DNA of 16,455 bases from Candidatus Sumerlaeota bacterium. GTDB taxonomy: Bacteria > Sumerlaeota > Sumerlaeia > JADFCT01. Below the pieces are notes generated by a model. It made no database searches. It worked only from the letters and a program-made list of their open reading frames with translations, and was not told the origin of the DNA. The stretch lies in the NCBI GenBank assembly GCA_026398575.1, contig JAPLSP010000414.1:1-16455 (forward strand). Reading direction: 5' to 3'. Shown here in pieces: positions 7,439 through 13,931 of the stretch; the first letter of the stretch is position 1, and each line of letters starts with the position of its first letter. The position numbers and the translations under genes are program-made.

Positions 7439-8281
7439 ATGCCGCCAATCCCCTCCTACACCCGCGCCCTCACAATCGCCGGCTCCGATTCCGGCGGCGG
7501 CGCCGGAATTCAGGGAGACCTGAAGACCTTTGCCGCTCTCGGCGTTTACGGCTCTTCAGTCATCACCGCCCTGACCGCGCAAAACACTCTCGGCGTCTCC
7601 GGCATTCACGCCGTTCCGCCGGAGTTCGTCCGCAAACAAATGGACGCCGTGCTGTCCGACATCGGCGCCGACGCGGCCAAGACAGGCATGCTGCTCAATT
7701 CTGCGATCATCGAAGAAGTGGCCGCCGGCGTCGCCCGTTATCAAGTGAAGAAGCTGGTCGTGGACCCGGTCATGATCTCCAAGCACGGCTACGTGCTGTT
7801 GGAGCGAGACGCGATTGACGCGATGATCCGCCGATTGATCCCGCTGGCCGAGATCATCACGCCCAACGCCGAAGAAGCGGAACTGCTTTCCGGGATGAAC
7901 GTCGAAAGCCTTGATGACATGCGCGAAGCGGCGCAGAAGATGCTGAAGCTGGGGTGCCGGTCCGTGATGGTCAAAGGCGGCCACGTGGACGAGGGCGCGC
8001 AGGCGACGGACTACTGGACCGATGGCCGCGAGGAATTGACGCTGACCGCCGAGCGCTCCCCCGTCATCCACACGCACGGCACCGGATGCGCATTGTCCGC
8101 CGCGTTGACCGCGCATTTGGCGACAGGCGCCACAACCCCCGAAGCCGTCCGTCGCGCCAAGGACTTCGTCACCGGCGCGATCCGCAATTCCATTCCGCTC
8201 GGAAAAGGAATTGGCCCGGTCAATCATTTCTGGCAACTGGGAGCGCCGACTGGGAGCGCCGGCATCTCTGCCGGCGAGTGA
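7439..8281 (+). CDS. thiD: Hydroxymethylpyrimidine / phosphomethylpyrimidine kinase ThiD
   Basis: ThiD phosphorylates HMP and HMP-P to HMP-PP for thiamine synthesis. 280 residues from ATG 7439. An N-terminal GSDSGGGAGIQGDLKTF at residues 15-31 is the ribokinase-fold substrate site, VVDPVMISKHG is in the middle, and HGTGC is near the C-terminus with the conserved Cys at about 217. This start is chosen because ALTIAGSDSGGG should begin about 10 residues in, and the AGGA six bases before the ATG is a plausible ribosome binding site; it is supplied by the last unit of the 10-bp array. A start at 7349 inside the array would add 30 low-complexity residues. The last 15 or so residues (QLGAPTGSAGISAGE) are encoded by the left arm of a long inverted repeat and look added to the normal NHFW-type ending. 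No TPP riboswitch was seen upstream. Confidence 0.93.
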   Translation: MPPIPSYTRALTIAGSDSGGGAGIQGDLKTFAALGVYGSSVITALTAQNTLGVSGIHAVPPEFVRKQMDAVLSDIGADAAKTGMLLNSAIIEEVAAGVARYQVKKLVVDPVMISKHGYVLLERDAIDAMIRRLIPLAEIITPNAEEAELLSGMNVESLDDMREAAQKMLKLGCRSVMVKGGHVDEGAQATDYWTDGREELTLTAERSPVIHTHGTGCALSAALTAHLATGATTPEAVRRAKDFVTGAIRNSIPLGKGIGPVNHFWQLGAPTGSAGISAGE

Positions 8282-8335
8282 AACAGCATGACACGCCGGC
8301 AAAGATGCCAGCGCTCCCAGTGCGGCGCTCCCAGT
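8236..8335. repeat. Long imperfect inverted repeat (REP/MITE-like) overlapping the thiD 3' end
   Basis: Arms at 8236-8276 and 8294-8335 are complementary over about 41 bp, with two mismatches and one single-base gap, around a 17-base loop that holds the thiD stop codon (8279-8281). Each arm itself contains a doubled ACTGGGAGCGCCG unit. The transcript would form a very stable hairpin just at the end of thiD. No transposase is nearby. GCCG/CGGC followed by a T-run (8345-8367) could act as a weak terminator after it. Confidence 0.85.
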
Positions 8336-8369
8336 GTCCCAGTCGCCGCATTGATATCGGCTTTTTTAG

Positions 8370-8399
8370 TTGACACAGCCCCTGCGCCGCATCAGGATT
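8370..8399 (+). promoter_or_regulatory. Possible promoter of tRNA-Pro
   Basis: A perfect TTGACA (8370-8375) is followed after 18 bases by AGGATT (8394-8399), and the mature tRNA starts 24 bases later. The -35 box is convincing and the -10 box is weak. Confidence 0.4.
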
Positions 8400-8422
8400 C
8401 CGCTCCCACGCGCAAACAGAGT

Positions 8423-8499
8423 CGGGGCGTGGCGCAGCCTGGTAGCGTACTCGCTTGGGGTGCGAGTGGTCGCTGGTTCAAATCCAGTCGCCCCGACCA
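8423..8499 (+). tRNA. tRNA-Pro (GGG)
   Basis: Complete cloverleaf: acceptor CGGGGCG/CGCCCCG, D-arm GCGC...AGCCTGGTAGC, anticodon stem CTCGC/GCGAG with loop TTGGGGT (anticodon GGG), and T-arm GCTGG-TTCAAAT-CCAGT. Discriminator A and an encoded CCA are present; 77 nt. The C1-G72 pair and A73 are normal for bacterial tRNA-Pro. Confidence 0.96.
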
Positions 8500-8701
8500 A
8501 CTCTTCCTGCTACAAAAAACTGCCAGGATTTTGCGCAAAAATATCCATTGACTCGCCCAATGGGCTGGTTGTACGAACCGCCGCCCTAGCGCACAGAGTG
8601 TTTCGTTTTTTCAGAATTTTGGTCCCTCCCCCACCATGGACCAAGCGCTCTGAAGGTGTGGTTCATTTCCAGCGCTTCCTGAGCATGCCGAGAGGAAAGG
8701 G

Positions 8702-9223
8702 ATGGAGAAAGCTGCTTGTCCCGACGTAGTCGTTTACGTTTGCCGGAATTGTGTGCCCAACGGCTGGCGGGCGCCGCGCCAATGGATTCGCAATGGCCTT
8801 CACGTGATAACGAAGGAAATCCCCTGCACAGGCAAGACGGATGCGCAATATATGTTTCACGCCCTTGAAGGCGGTGTTAAGGGGCTGTGCGTTGTCGCAT
8901 GTCCGCGCGGAGATTGCCGCCTGGCGCAAGGCAACTATCGGGCTGAAATCCGCGTTCAGACCGTGCGGCTGCTGCTGGAAGAAATCGGCCTCGAAGCCGG
9001 ACGAGCGCGGCTCCTGCATTGTTCTCCGAACGACGCGCCCGGCTATCTCGAAGGAATTATCAACGAAGCGATTGCGGAGATTGGCGCGCTGGGCTCCAGC
9101 CCCCTGAAATCAAGCGCAGACCAGCTCAACGAAAACATAAATCAACTGACAAAGGCAGCCAAAACAGCCATAAAGCAGGACGCCCCATCGCGCCCGCCCC
9201 ATCCGCTTCCCAATCTCCCATAG
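8702..9223 (+). CDS. MvhD/FlpD-type hydrogenase iron-sulfur subunit
   Basis: A small cytoplasmic [2Fe-2S] protein that in methanogens and acetogens passes electrons between hydrogenase or other donors and heterodisulfide-reductase-like or MetF complexes. 173 residues. Conserved Cys are CRNC at 14-17, PCTGK with C42, and ACPRGDC with C67 and C72 followed by RLAQGNY, which is the family's 'GCxPGDCHYxxGN' signature. The GAGAGGAAAGG before ATG 8702 supports the start. Residues after about 140 (SSADQLNENINQ onward) are polar, then Pro-rich, and outside the domain; typical members end near residue 140. The TAG stop falls in the first unit of the 9-bp array. The metV-like gene follows after 97 bp, a known pairing in C1 metabolism. 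No hdr or metF gene is visible. Confidence 0.88.
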   Translation: MEKAACPDVVVYVCRNCVPNGWRAPRQWIRNGLHVITKEIPCTGKTDAQYMFHALEGGVKGLCVVACPRGDCRLAQGNYRAEIRVQTVRLLLEEIGLEAGRARLLHCSPNDAPGYLEGIINEAIAEIGALGSSPLKSSADQLNENINQLTKAAKTAIKQDAPSRPPHPLPNLP

Positions 9224-9297
9224 CTCCCATAATTCCCATAACTCCCATAATTCCCATAGCTCCCATAATTCCCATAACTCCCATAACTTCCATAAAT
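9217..9297 (+). repeat. 9-bp tandem array, 9 units, consensus CCCATAAYT
   Basis: Nine contiguous units: eight match CCCATARYT and the last is TCCATAAAT. The mvhD stop codon (9221-9223) is inside the first unit. The array fills most of the gap before metV. It encodes MGxMGx or LWE runs on the opposite strand, which are not taken as genes. Confidence 0.95.
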
Positions 9298-9320
9298 CGC
9301 CCATCATCAGGAGACCCCCG

Positions 9321-9941
9321 ATGATAGTAGCCGACCGCAAAAAAATCCCCGAAATCCGCGACATGATAAAGAACCACAACCGCGTGTTGCTGGTGGGCTG
9401 CGGAACGTGCGTCACCGTCTGCCTGGCCGGCGGCGAACGCGAGACCGGCATCCTGGGCTCGGCCCTGCGCATGTCGCTGAAACTGATTGGCCGCGGAAAC
9501 ATCGTGGTGGATGAGTGCGTGATCGAGCGCCAGTGCGAAGACGCCTTCACTGATCTGCTGGCGCCGCGCGTCGCCGGATACGACGCCATTTGTTCATTGG
9601 GCTGCGGCGCGGGCGTGCAAGCCCTGGCCGAGCGCTTCCCCCAAACCCCGGTCTATCCGGGATTGAACACCGAATTCATCGGCATCTGCCCCATCACGCG
9701 CTGTGCCAAGCCACTCTTCAACGGCCCCTGCGGCGGATCGCGCGAAGGCAAGTGCGAAGTCAACCCCGATCTCGAATGCGGCTGGCAACTGATCTGCGAT
9801 CGCGCCAAATCCATCGGCGTTTTGGATCGCCTCGCCACAACCATCGCGCCGACTCAAGACTGGTCCACCAGCCTCGACGGCGGCCCGCGCAAAGTCATCC
9901 GCGAAGACCAACGCATCGCCGGCCTCGGCCCCAAAGCCTAG
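9321..9941 (+). CDS. metV: MetV-like zinc/iron-sulfur subunit of methylene-tetrahydrofolate reductase (MTHFR C-terminal-domain family)
   Basis: MetV partners MetF in the reductase that makes methyl-THF in the Wood-Ljungdahl pathway of acetogens, where MvhD and Hdr proteins feed electrons. 206 residues, soluble and Cys-rich: VGCGTCVTVCLAGG at about 26-39, SLGCGAGVQALAERFP near 92-107, and the hallmark GPCGGSREGKCEVNPDLECG at about 134-153 (the 'PCGGSxxGKCE...CxW' motif shared with the MTHFR C-terminal domain). CAGGAG lies 8 bases before ATG 9321. It sits 97 bp after the mvhD-like gene on the same strand, separated by the 9-bp array. MetF itself is not in the window, so its partner must be elsewhere or the protein works differently. 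Confidence 0.82.
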   Translation: MIVADRKKIPEIRDMIKNHNRVLLVGCGTCVTVCLAGGERETGILGSALRMSLKLIGRGNIVVDECVIERQCEDAFTDLLAPRVAGYDAICSLGCGAGVQALAERFPQTPVYPGLNTEFIGICPITRCAKPLFNGPCGGSREGKCEVNPDLECGWQLICDRAKSIGVLDRLATTIAPTQDWSTSLDGGPRKVIREDQRIAGLGPKA

Positions 9942-9960
9942 CCCGCCTTTCGCAAGCCGT

Positions 9961-9981
9961 CTGGCGCCCTCTTCGCGCCAG
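9961..9981. terminator. Hairpin between convergent metV and gdhA remnant
   Basis: CTGGCGC and GCGCCAG form a perfect 7-bp stem with a 7-base loop (CCTCTTC), between the metV stop and the gdhA remnant stop. There is no T-run on either side. It could serve both convergent transcripts as a weak terminator. Confidence 0.35.
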
Positions 9982-9988
9982 CCCAGCT

Positions 9989-10711
9989 TCAGCGCCTTTG
10001 CGCGTTATAGGTCCCATAAGCCCTATAGGTCCCATAGTTCCCATATTCCCCCTCACACCACCCCTGGTCAATCACCGCATCCGCCAGCCGCGTGAAGGCC
10101 GCGATGTTGGCGCCCATGAGGAGATCGCCCTTGTGGCCATATTCATTTGCCGCAGCCAAAGCGCCGGCGTGGATATCCTTGATGCCTTGCCGCAGCCGGG
10201 CGTTTATCTCGTCCCGGTCCCATTTCAGGCGCATCGCGTCCTGCGACATTTCCAGCGCCGAAACGATAACCCCGCCGACATTGGCCGCGATGCATGGCCC
10301 GTACAGCACACGGTTTTCGACAAAGAGCCGTTGGGCCTCAGGCGCGCAAGGCATGTTCGCGCCTTCGCATACCACAAAGCATCCATTCTCGATCAACCGC
10401 TTCGCGTCATCGCCGGAAATCTCGCCCTCAATGGCGCAGGGAAACACGCAATCGCACGGGATGGTCCACGGCGCCTGCCCTTCAAGGTATCGGGCACGCG
10501 GGAACTTCTCGGTGTATTCTTTGATGCGTCCGCGCCGGACAATCTTGAGATCCTCCAGCCAGCACCGTTTCTCCTTGTTTATGCCGTGGGGATCGTGGAT
10601 GCAGCCGTCGGAATCGGAGAACGCGACAACGACGCCGCAAAGCTCGGTGATTTTCTCAGCCGCATGCAGCGCCACCGCGCCCGACCCGGAGATGACGCAA
10701 ACTCTGGCCAT
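9989..10711 (-). pseudogene. gdhA: Truncated NADP-type glutamate dehydrogenase (C-terminal Rossmann domain only)
   Basis: The 240-residue frame matches only the nucleotide-binding half of hexameric glutamate dehydrogenase: RVCVISGSGAVALHAAEKIT at the start, then SDSDGCIHDPHGI, VRRGRIKEYTEKFP, CEGANMPCAPEA, PCIAANVGGVIVSALEMSQD and DLLMGANIAAFTRLADAV. The roughly 200-residue glutamate-binding N-terminal domain is missing, with an in-frame TGA two codons before the ATG (TGA-AAG-ATG) and no recognisable GDH sequence in the 220 bp upstream. The C-terminus is also abnormal. One extra base in the C-run at 10061-10064 would give the family ending QGVV followed by TGA (10053-10055); instead translation runs through a 9-bp array, giving YGNYGTYRAYGTYN. 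A functional enzyme is unlikely. Confidence 0.8.
10004..10048 (-). repeat. 9-bp array, 5 units, translated as the tail of the gdhA remnant
   Basis: Units GTTATAGGT, CCCATAAGC, CCTATAGGT, CCCATAGTT and CCCATATTC share the 9-bp period and CCCATA core of the array at 9217-9297, 0.8 kb away. The period keeps the reading frame, producing the Tyr-Gly-rich tail on the minus strand. Confidence 0.8.
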
Positions 10712-10860
10712 CTTTCAGGGAGTGTGGATGCGGGCCGAAGTGCAGCCGATCAGTAGGACGATACGCCCAGGCTCAAGTCCCGCCTTTCGCGAATGAATTT
10801 CCGCTTGCGCATCGCCCCGCCGCCTATGGAAACTCTTTGCATATTGACTAAAATGAGTGC

Positions 10861-10900
10861 CCATTAGCGGTTATTAGCGGTTATTAGCGGGTATTAGCGG
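10861..10900 (+). repeat. 10-bp tandem array, 4 units, consensus TTATTAGCGG
   Basis: CCATTAGCGG, TTATTAGCGG, TTATTAGCGG and GTATTAGCGG follow without gaps, upstream of the GxxExxY gene. The same motif returns inverted at the gene's 3' end (11333-11362). The rest of 10712-10934 shows no gene. Confidence 0.92.
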
Positions 10901-10934
10901 TTCCTGACTTTGACAAACAAACAAGGAGAGCACT

Positions 10935-11342
10935 ATGGATACCAGCAAACCTTTTGCCCAAGAAGGCTATGATTTGATGAATGCCGCTTTCGAAGTTCAT
11001 TACGAGCAAGGCGGTGGTTTGTCTGAGGAGATATATCAGGAGTGCCTGGAGATGGAACTGCAAATGAGAAGCATTCCGTTCCGATCCAAGCAAGAGATGA
11101 CGATATATTATAAAGGGCGCGAGCTCCAGAAACGCTATGTCCTTGACCTTGTCGTCTTTGACCACATCATCGTTGAATTGAAAGCCGTTTCGGAGTTGGC
11201 GTCGGAACATGAGGCCCAACTCCTAAACTATATGCGCATCTCCAAACAGCCCGTTGGCTATCTTATCAACTTCGCGCCACATGAAAAAGTTGAGTGGAAG
11301 CGCTTTGTGATATCTGAATTCGTAGCTTCGAGTAACCGCTAA
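10935..11342 (+). CDS. GxxExxY protein (PD-(D/E)XK nuclease-like fold)
   Basis: 135 residues. The defining G-x-x-E-x-x-Y is seen in GGGLSEEIYQECLEMEL near residues 27-43. A PD-(D/E)XK-like core follows: YVLDLVVFDHIIVELKAVSE, with D and then E-x-K (VELK) in catalytic spacing, at about residues 68-87. AEAQLLNYMR-like helix and VGYLINF strand match the family (here HEAQLLNYMR, VGYLINFA). AAGGAGAG lies 4 bases before ATG 10935. The last codons and the TAA stop are inside the 3' repeat array. Family function is unknown; catalytic residues look intact, so nuclease activity is possible. It sits between inverted copies of a 10-bp repeat and upstream of a HigA-type gene. Confidence 0.88.
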   Translation: MDTSKPFAQEGYDLMNAAFEVHYEQGGGLSEEIYQECLEMELQMRSIPFRSKQEMTIYYKGRELQKRYVLDLVVFDHIIVELKAVSELASEHEAQLLNYMRISKQPVGYLINFAPHEKVEWKRFVISEFVASSNR

Positions 11343-11362
11343 CGGACGCTAATAAACGCTAA
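11333..11362 (-). repeat. Inverted copy of the TTATTAGCG array, 3 units
   Basis: Read on the minus strand: TTATTAGCGT, TTATTAGCGT and CCGTTAGCGG. It mirrors the array at 10861-10900. The GxxExxY stop codon (11340-11342) lies within it, and the higA-like ATG follows 13 bases after it. Confidence 0.88.
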
Positions 11363-11374
11363 TAAAAAGGCCAT

Positions 11375-11677
11375 ATGATGAAAAAGAACCGCATGCCTCC
11401 GATACATCCGGAAAAAATTTTGCAGGAGGAATATTTGATCCCTCTCGTGATGAGTGTGAACTCTTTGGCGCTGGCCTTGCGTGTCCCTGCGACGCGGCTG
11501 CATGAGATTGTGAAGGAACGGCGATCCATCAGCGGAGACACTGCTCTGCGTCTGGCGCGATACTTTGGCGGAGACGCGCAATCATGGCTCAATCTTCAGA
11601 GCGAATATGACCTGAAAATAGCCGATAAGCAATTGCGTGAACGCATAGAAAAAGAAGTCGCCCCGCGAGCTGCCTGA
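11375..11677 (+). CDS. higA: HigA/VapA-type XRE antitoxin (no toxin gene adjacent)
   Basis: 100 residues: PPIHPEKILQEEYLIPL at about 8-24 is the classic HigA opening ('HPGEILxEEFLxPL'), followed by a helix-turn-helix (SLALALRVPATRLHEIVKER, then SISGDTALRLARYFG) and the closing SWLNLQSEYDL. As an antitoxin it would bind operator DNA and a HigB RNase. The usual upstream higB is absent; the GxxExxY gene occupies that position. The second codon is also ATG. The stop is 7 bp from the stop of the convergent HEAT gene. It could be an orphan regulator or the partner of a distant toxin. Confidence 0.88.
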   Translation: MMKKNRMPPIHPEKILQEEYLIPLVMSVNSLALALRVPATRLHEIVKERRSISGDTALRLARYFGGDAQSWLNLQSEYDLKIADKQLRERIEKEVAPRAA

Positions 11678-11684
11678 TGAACTC

Positions 11685-13883
11685 TTATGGTTTGGCCTGC
11701 TGCAGTTGCTTCAGCGCCGCGCTAGCGGCTTGGGGGTCCTTGCCTTTGATGGATGCGGCGATGTCTTTGACAGCTTGTTCCACCTCGGCGCGGATGGCAG
11801 CATTGGAGAGCAGCGGGAGCGCGATCTGCAGCGCCGCCGGGTCGGCCGCGCCCGCCAGCGCGCTGAGGATCAGCTTGCGCTCGTCATCCGTGCGCGCGTC
11901 CGCCATCAATGCTTTATAGCGATCCATCAAAGCGGCTGTGGGTTTGGCGTTTTCGATCTGCGCCAGGCGCGTAAGGCCGTTCAGCGCCAGCGCGCGGAAA
12001 TTCTCCTTTTCAGGCGCGCGATAGACGCCCGCGAGCGCATCCCATGCGGCGGGATCGGGCCACTGCGCCAGCGCGCGCACGGCGGCGTCGCGGATTGGCA
12101 GATCCGGGTCCTTGAGCGCGGCCTTGACGGCTTCCAGAGATTTTTCATTGGCGCATCCGGGCAGCAGGCGCAGCATCGAACGGCGCGCGTCAGTGTCGGC
12201 GCTCGCGCCGCTAAGCGCAGTCTTGACCGCCTCGAAGCGGTTCCCGACATTTTCAATTCCCGAAAGCGCGCGCATCGCCGCCAATTCGGCGTCGTTCCGC
12301 GCGTTTGATTTCTTCAACGCCGCCAGCTTTTCCAGCAACGCGGGCGCGTCTTCCGCCTTCACAAGCCCGCTCAAGGCTTTGAATGCGGCTTTGGCGATTG
12401 CCACGTCTGCGCTGGGGGATGCTTCGGCCAGCAGCGCAAGAACCGCGGCGCGGCTTTCGCGTTTGGAGAGAACCGTGATCAAACTCAGCTTCGTCTCGCC
12501 GCTGGAGCTCTTCATTGCGGCGATGATGGCGTCGTCCGTGGCCGCGCCACCGGACAGTCCACCGAGCGCCGATTCAATTGGCTGGCGTTCGGCGGCGTCA
12601 TTGGCCTTCGCGAGCGCCTGACAGAGTTGCGGAGCATTGGCCGCGTCACCCAAACGCCCGATTGCATTAATTCCCGCAAGCCGCATGTTGGCGTCGCTGC
12701 TTGCGGTGAAATTCAACGCCACCGGCAGGGCCGCTTTCTCGCCAAGTCCGGCGAGCGAATCGAGCGTCGTGATCTGCATGGGCGCCAGCAGTTTTGCGAT
12801 GCCGTCAATCACCTGCTTGCGCCCGGCGCCATCGAGCTTCGATATCTGGCCGAGGCCGATGGCGCGGGCGTCGGCGTTGTCGCTGGCGAGCAGTTCCATG
12901 ACTTTCGGCGCCGAATTGCCGCCGCCCGTGGCGAGCAGAGCGCGCTGAGCCGCGAGTTGGATGGCGCGCGGCTGTTGCGGTTGGCTCAGTTCCTTGAAGA
13001 GCGCGGCGGCCTCGGCGGATTTTCCGTCGGCAAGGAGTTGCGAGGCGCATTTGAGGCAGGCGTCCGCCGCGACGGGGCGAAGTTTTTCAGGCCCGCTCCG
13101 CATCGCGTCGGTCACGGCTTTGGTCGCTTCGGAGCCGCCAATGGCCGCCAGCGCATCGAGCGCGATGGCGGCGGCGCGCTCGTCTTTGCCGCTGAGCAGT
13201 TTCGCAATCGCCGGTCCACCGGCGGCGTCTTTTTTCGCCGCGAGCGCCAGAGCCAGAGCGGCCTGCCACGCCGGATCGGCGGCCTTGCCCAGCGCGTCGC
13301 GCAAAGCGATGGCGGCCTCTGGCGCGGGATTGCGTTCGAGCGCGCAACGCGCTTTTTCGCGGATTTGCGCGTCCTTGTCATCGAGGAGTTTCGCTTCGAT
13401 GCCGACGACCTCCGCCTTGCCAACCCATGCGAGCTCATTCAAGAGGCGGAATTTCGCCTCCAACGGAATGTCGGTTGCGGCCGCCGCAGCGACCGCTTGG
13501 CAGCAACCGACGCGCTCCGATTCGGCGCCGGAGCGCGAGGCATAGTGGATAGTGGCTTGCAGCTTCATCAGCGTGTCTTGATCATCGCCGCCCAGCGCGG
13601 GCAGCATTGCCTTGATCGCATCGGCGTAGGCCTTCTGCATCTGTTCGGGGGTCTCGCCGCCTTTGAGCTGGACCGCCGGCTCCGGCGCATCCCAGGCTTT
13701 GTTCTTCCCGGCCCTTGCCGCATTTCGTGCAGCTGGCGCCGCCGCTGCTTTTCCAGCGCCTTTTGCATTCGCATTCGCGCCTGCCTTTTGATCCGCCTTC
13801 GCCGCGGGTTTGGCCGCCCATAACAAATTCGATCCGCCGCTCATCAACAGGATCGTCAATAAAAGGACAGTGGTCCGTCTCAT
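11685..13883 (-). CDS. Secreted HEAT-repeat protein
   Basis: 732 residues. Residues 1-23 are a signal peptide (RRTTVLLLTILLMSGGSNLL, then WAA). Residues about 24-65 are a low-complexity Ala/Lys/Asn linker, and the remainder is a run of Ala/Leu-rich helical pairs with HEAT signatures such as DPDLPIRDAAVRALAQWPDP, DAQIREKARCALE and ERAAAIALDALAAIGG. Such proteins form solenoid scaffolds; no catalytic motif is seen. AAGGAGAG before ATG 13883 sets the start. It lies 48 bp after the Gfo/Idh/MocA gene on the same strand, so they probably form an operon, a pairing typical of Planctomycetes-like sugar-metabolism loci. The partner or substrate is unknown. Confidence 0.85.
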   Translation of the reverse strand: MRRTTVLLLTILLMSGGSNLLWAAKPAAKADQKAGANANAKGAGKAAAAPAARNAARAGKNKAWDAPEPAVQLKGGETPEQMQKAYADAIKAMLPALGGDDQDTLMKLQATIHYASRSGAESERVGCCQAVAAAAATDIPLEAKFRLLNELAWVGKAEVVGIEAKLLDDKDAQIREKARCALERNPAPEAAIALRDALGKAADPAWQAALALALAAKKDAAGGPAIAKLLSGKDERAAAIALDALAAIGGSEATKAVTDAMRSGPEKLRPVAADACLKCASQLLADGKSAEAAALFKELSQPQQPRAIQLAAQRALLATGGGNSAPKVMELLASDNADARAIGLGQISKLDGAGRKQVIDGIAKLLAPMQITTLDSLAGLGEKAALPVALNFTASSDANMRLAGINAIGRLGDAANAPQLCQALAKANDAAERQPIESALGGLSGGAATDDAIIAAMKSSSGETKLSLITVLSKRESRAAVLALLAEASPSADVAIAKAAFKALSGLVKAEDAPALLEKLAALKKSNARNDAELAAMRALSGIENVGNRFEAVKTALSGASADTDARRSMLRLLPGCANEKSLEAVKAALKDPDLPIRDAAVRALAQWPDPAAWDALAGVYRAPEKENFRALALNGLTRLAQIENAKPTAALMDRYKALMADARTDDERKLILSALAGAADPAALQIALPLLSNAAIRAEVEQAVKDIAASIKGKDPQAASAALKQLQQAKP

Positions 13884-13931
13884 AAAGCTCTCCTTGAAGT
13901 CTTCCTCGAAGTCTTTCTCGATAATTGCATT

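Noticed and set aside
7300..7440. TPP riboswitch before thiD
   Set aside because: The leader is filled by the 10-bp array, and the conserved CTGAGA and ACCTGA elements are not there.
7556..8302. 248-residue minus-strand open frame
   Set aside because: Antisense shadow of thiD; no family features.
8236..8335. Insertion sequence end
   Set aside because: No transposase reading frame and no matching distant copy in the window; it is better described as a REP/MITE-like palindrome.
9110..9589. Minus-strand frame with LWE repeats
   Set aside because: The repeat peptide is only the translation of the 9-bp array; the rest is antisense to metV.
9590..10756. 388-residue plus-strand open frame
   Set aside because: It crosses the 3' part of metV in another frame and the antisense of the gdhA remnant, and has no domain. 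Both overlapped genes have strong family motifs.
12627..13823. 398-residue plus-strand open frame
   Set aside because: It lies antisense to the HEAT protein, is Arg/Gly-rich with no recognisable motif, and arises from the Ala-rich GC-rich codons of the real gene.
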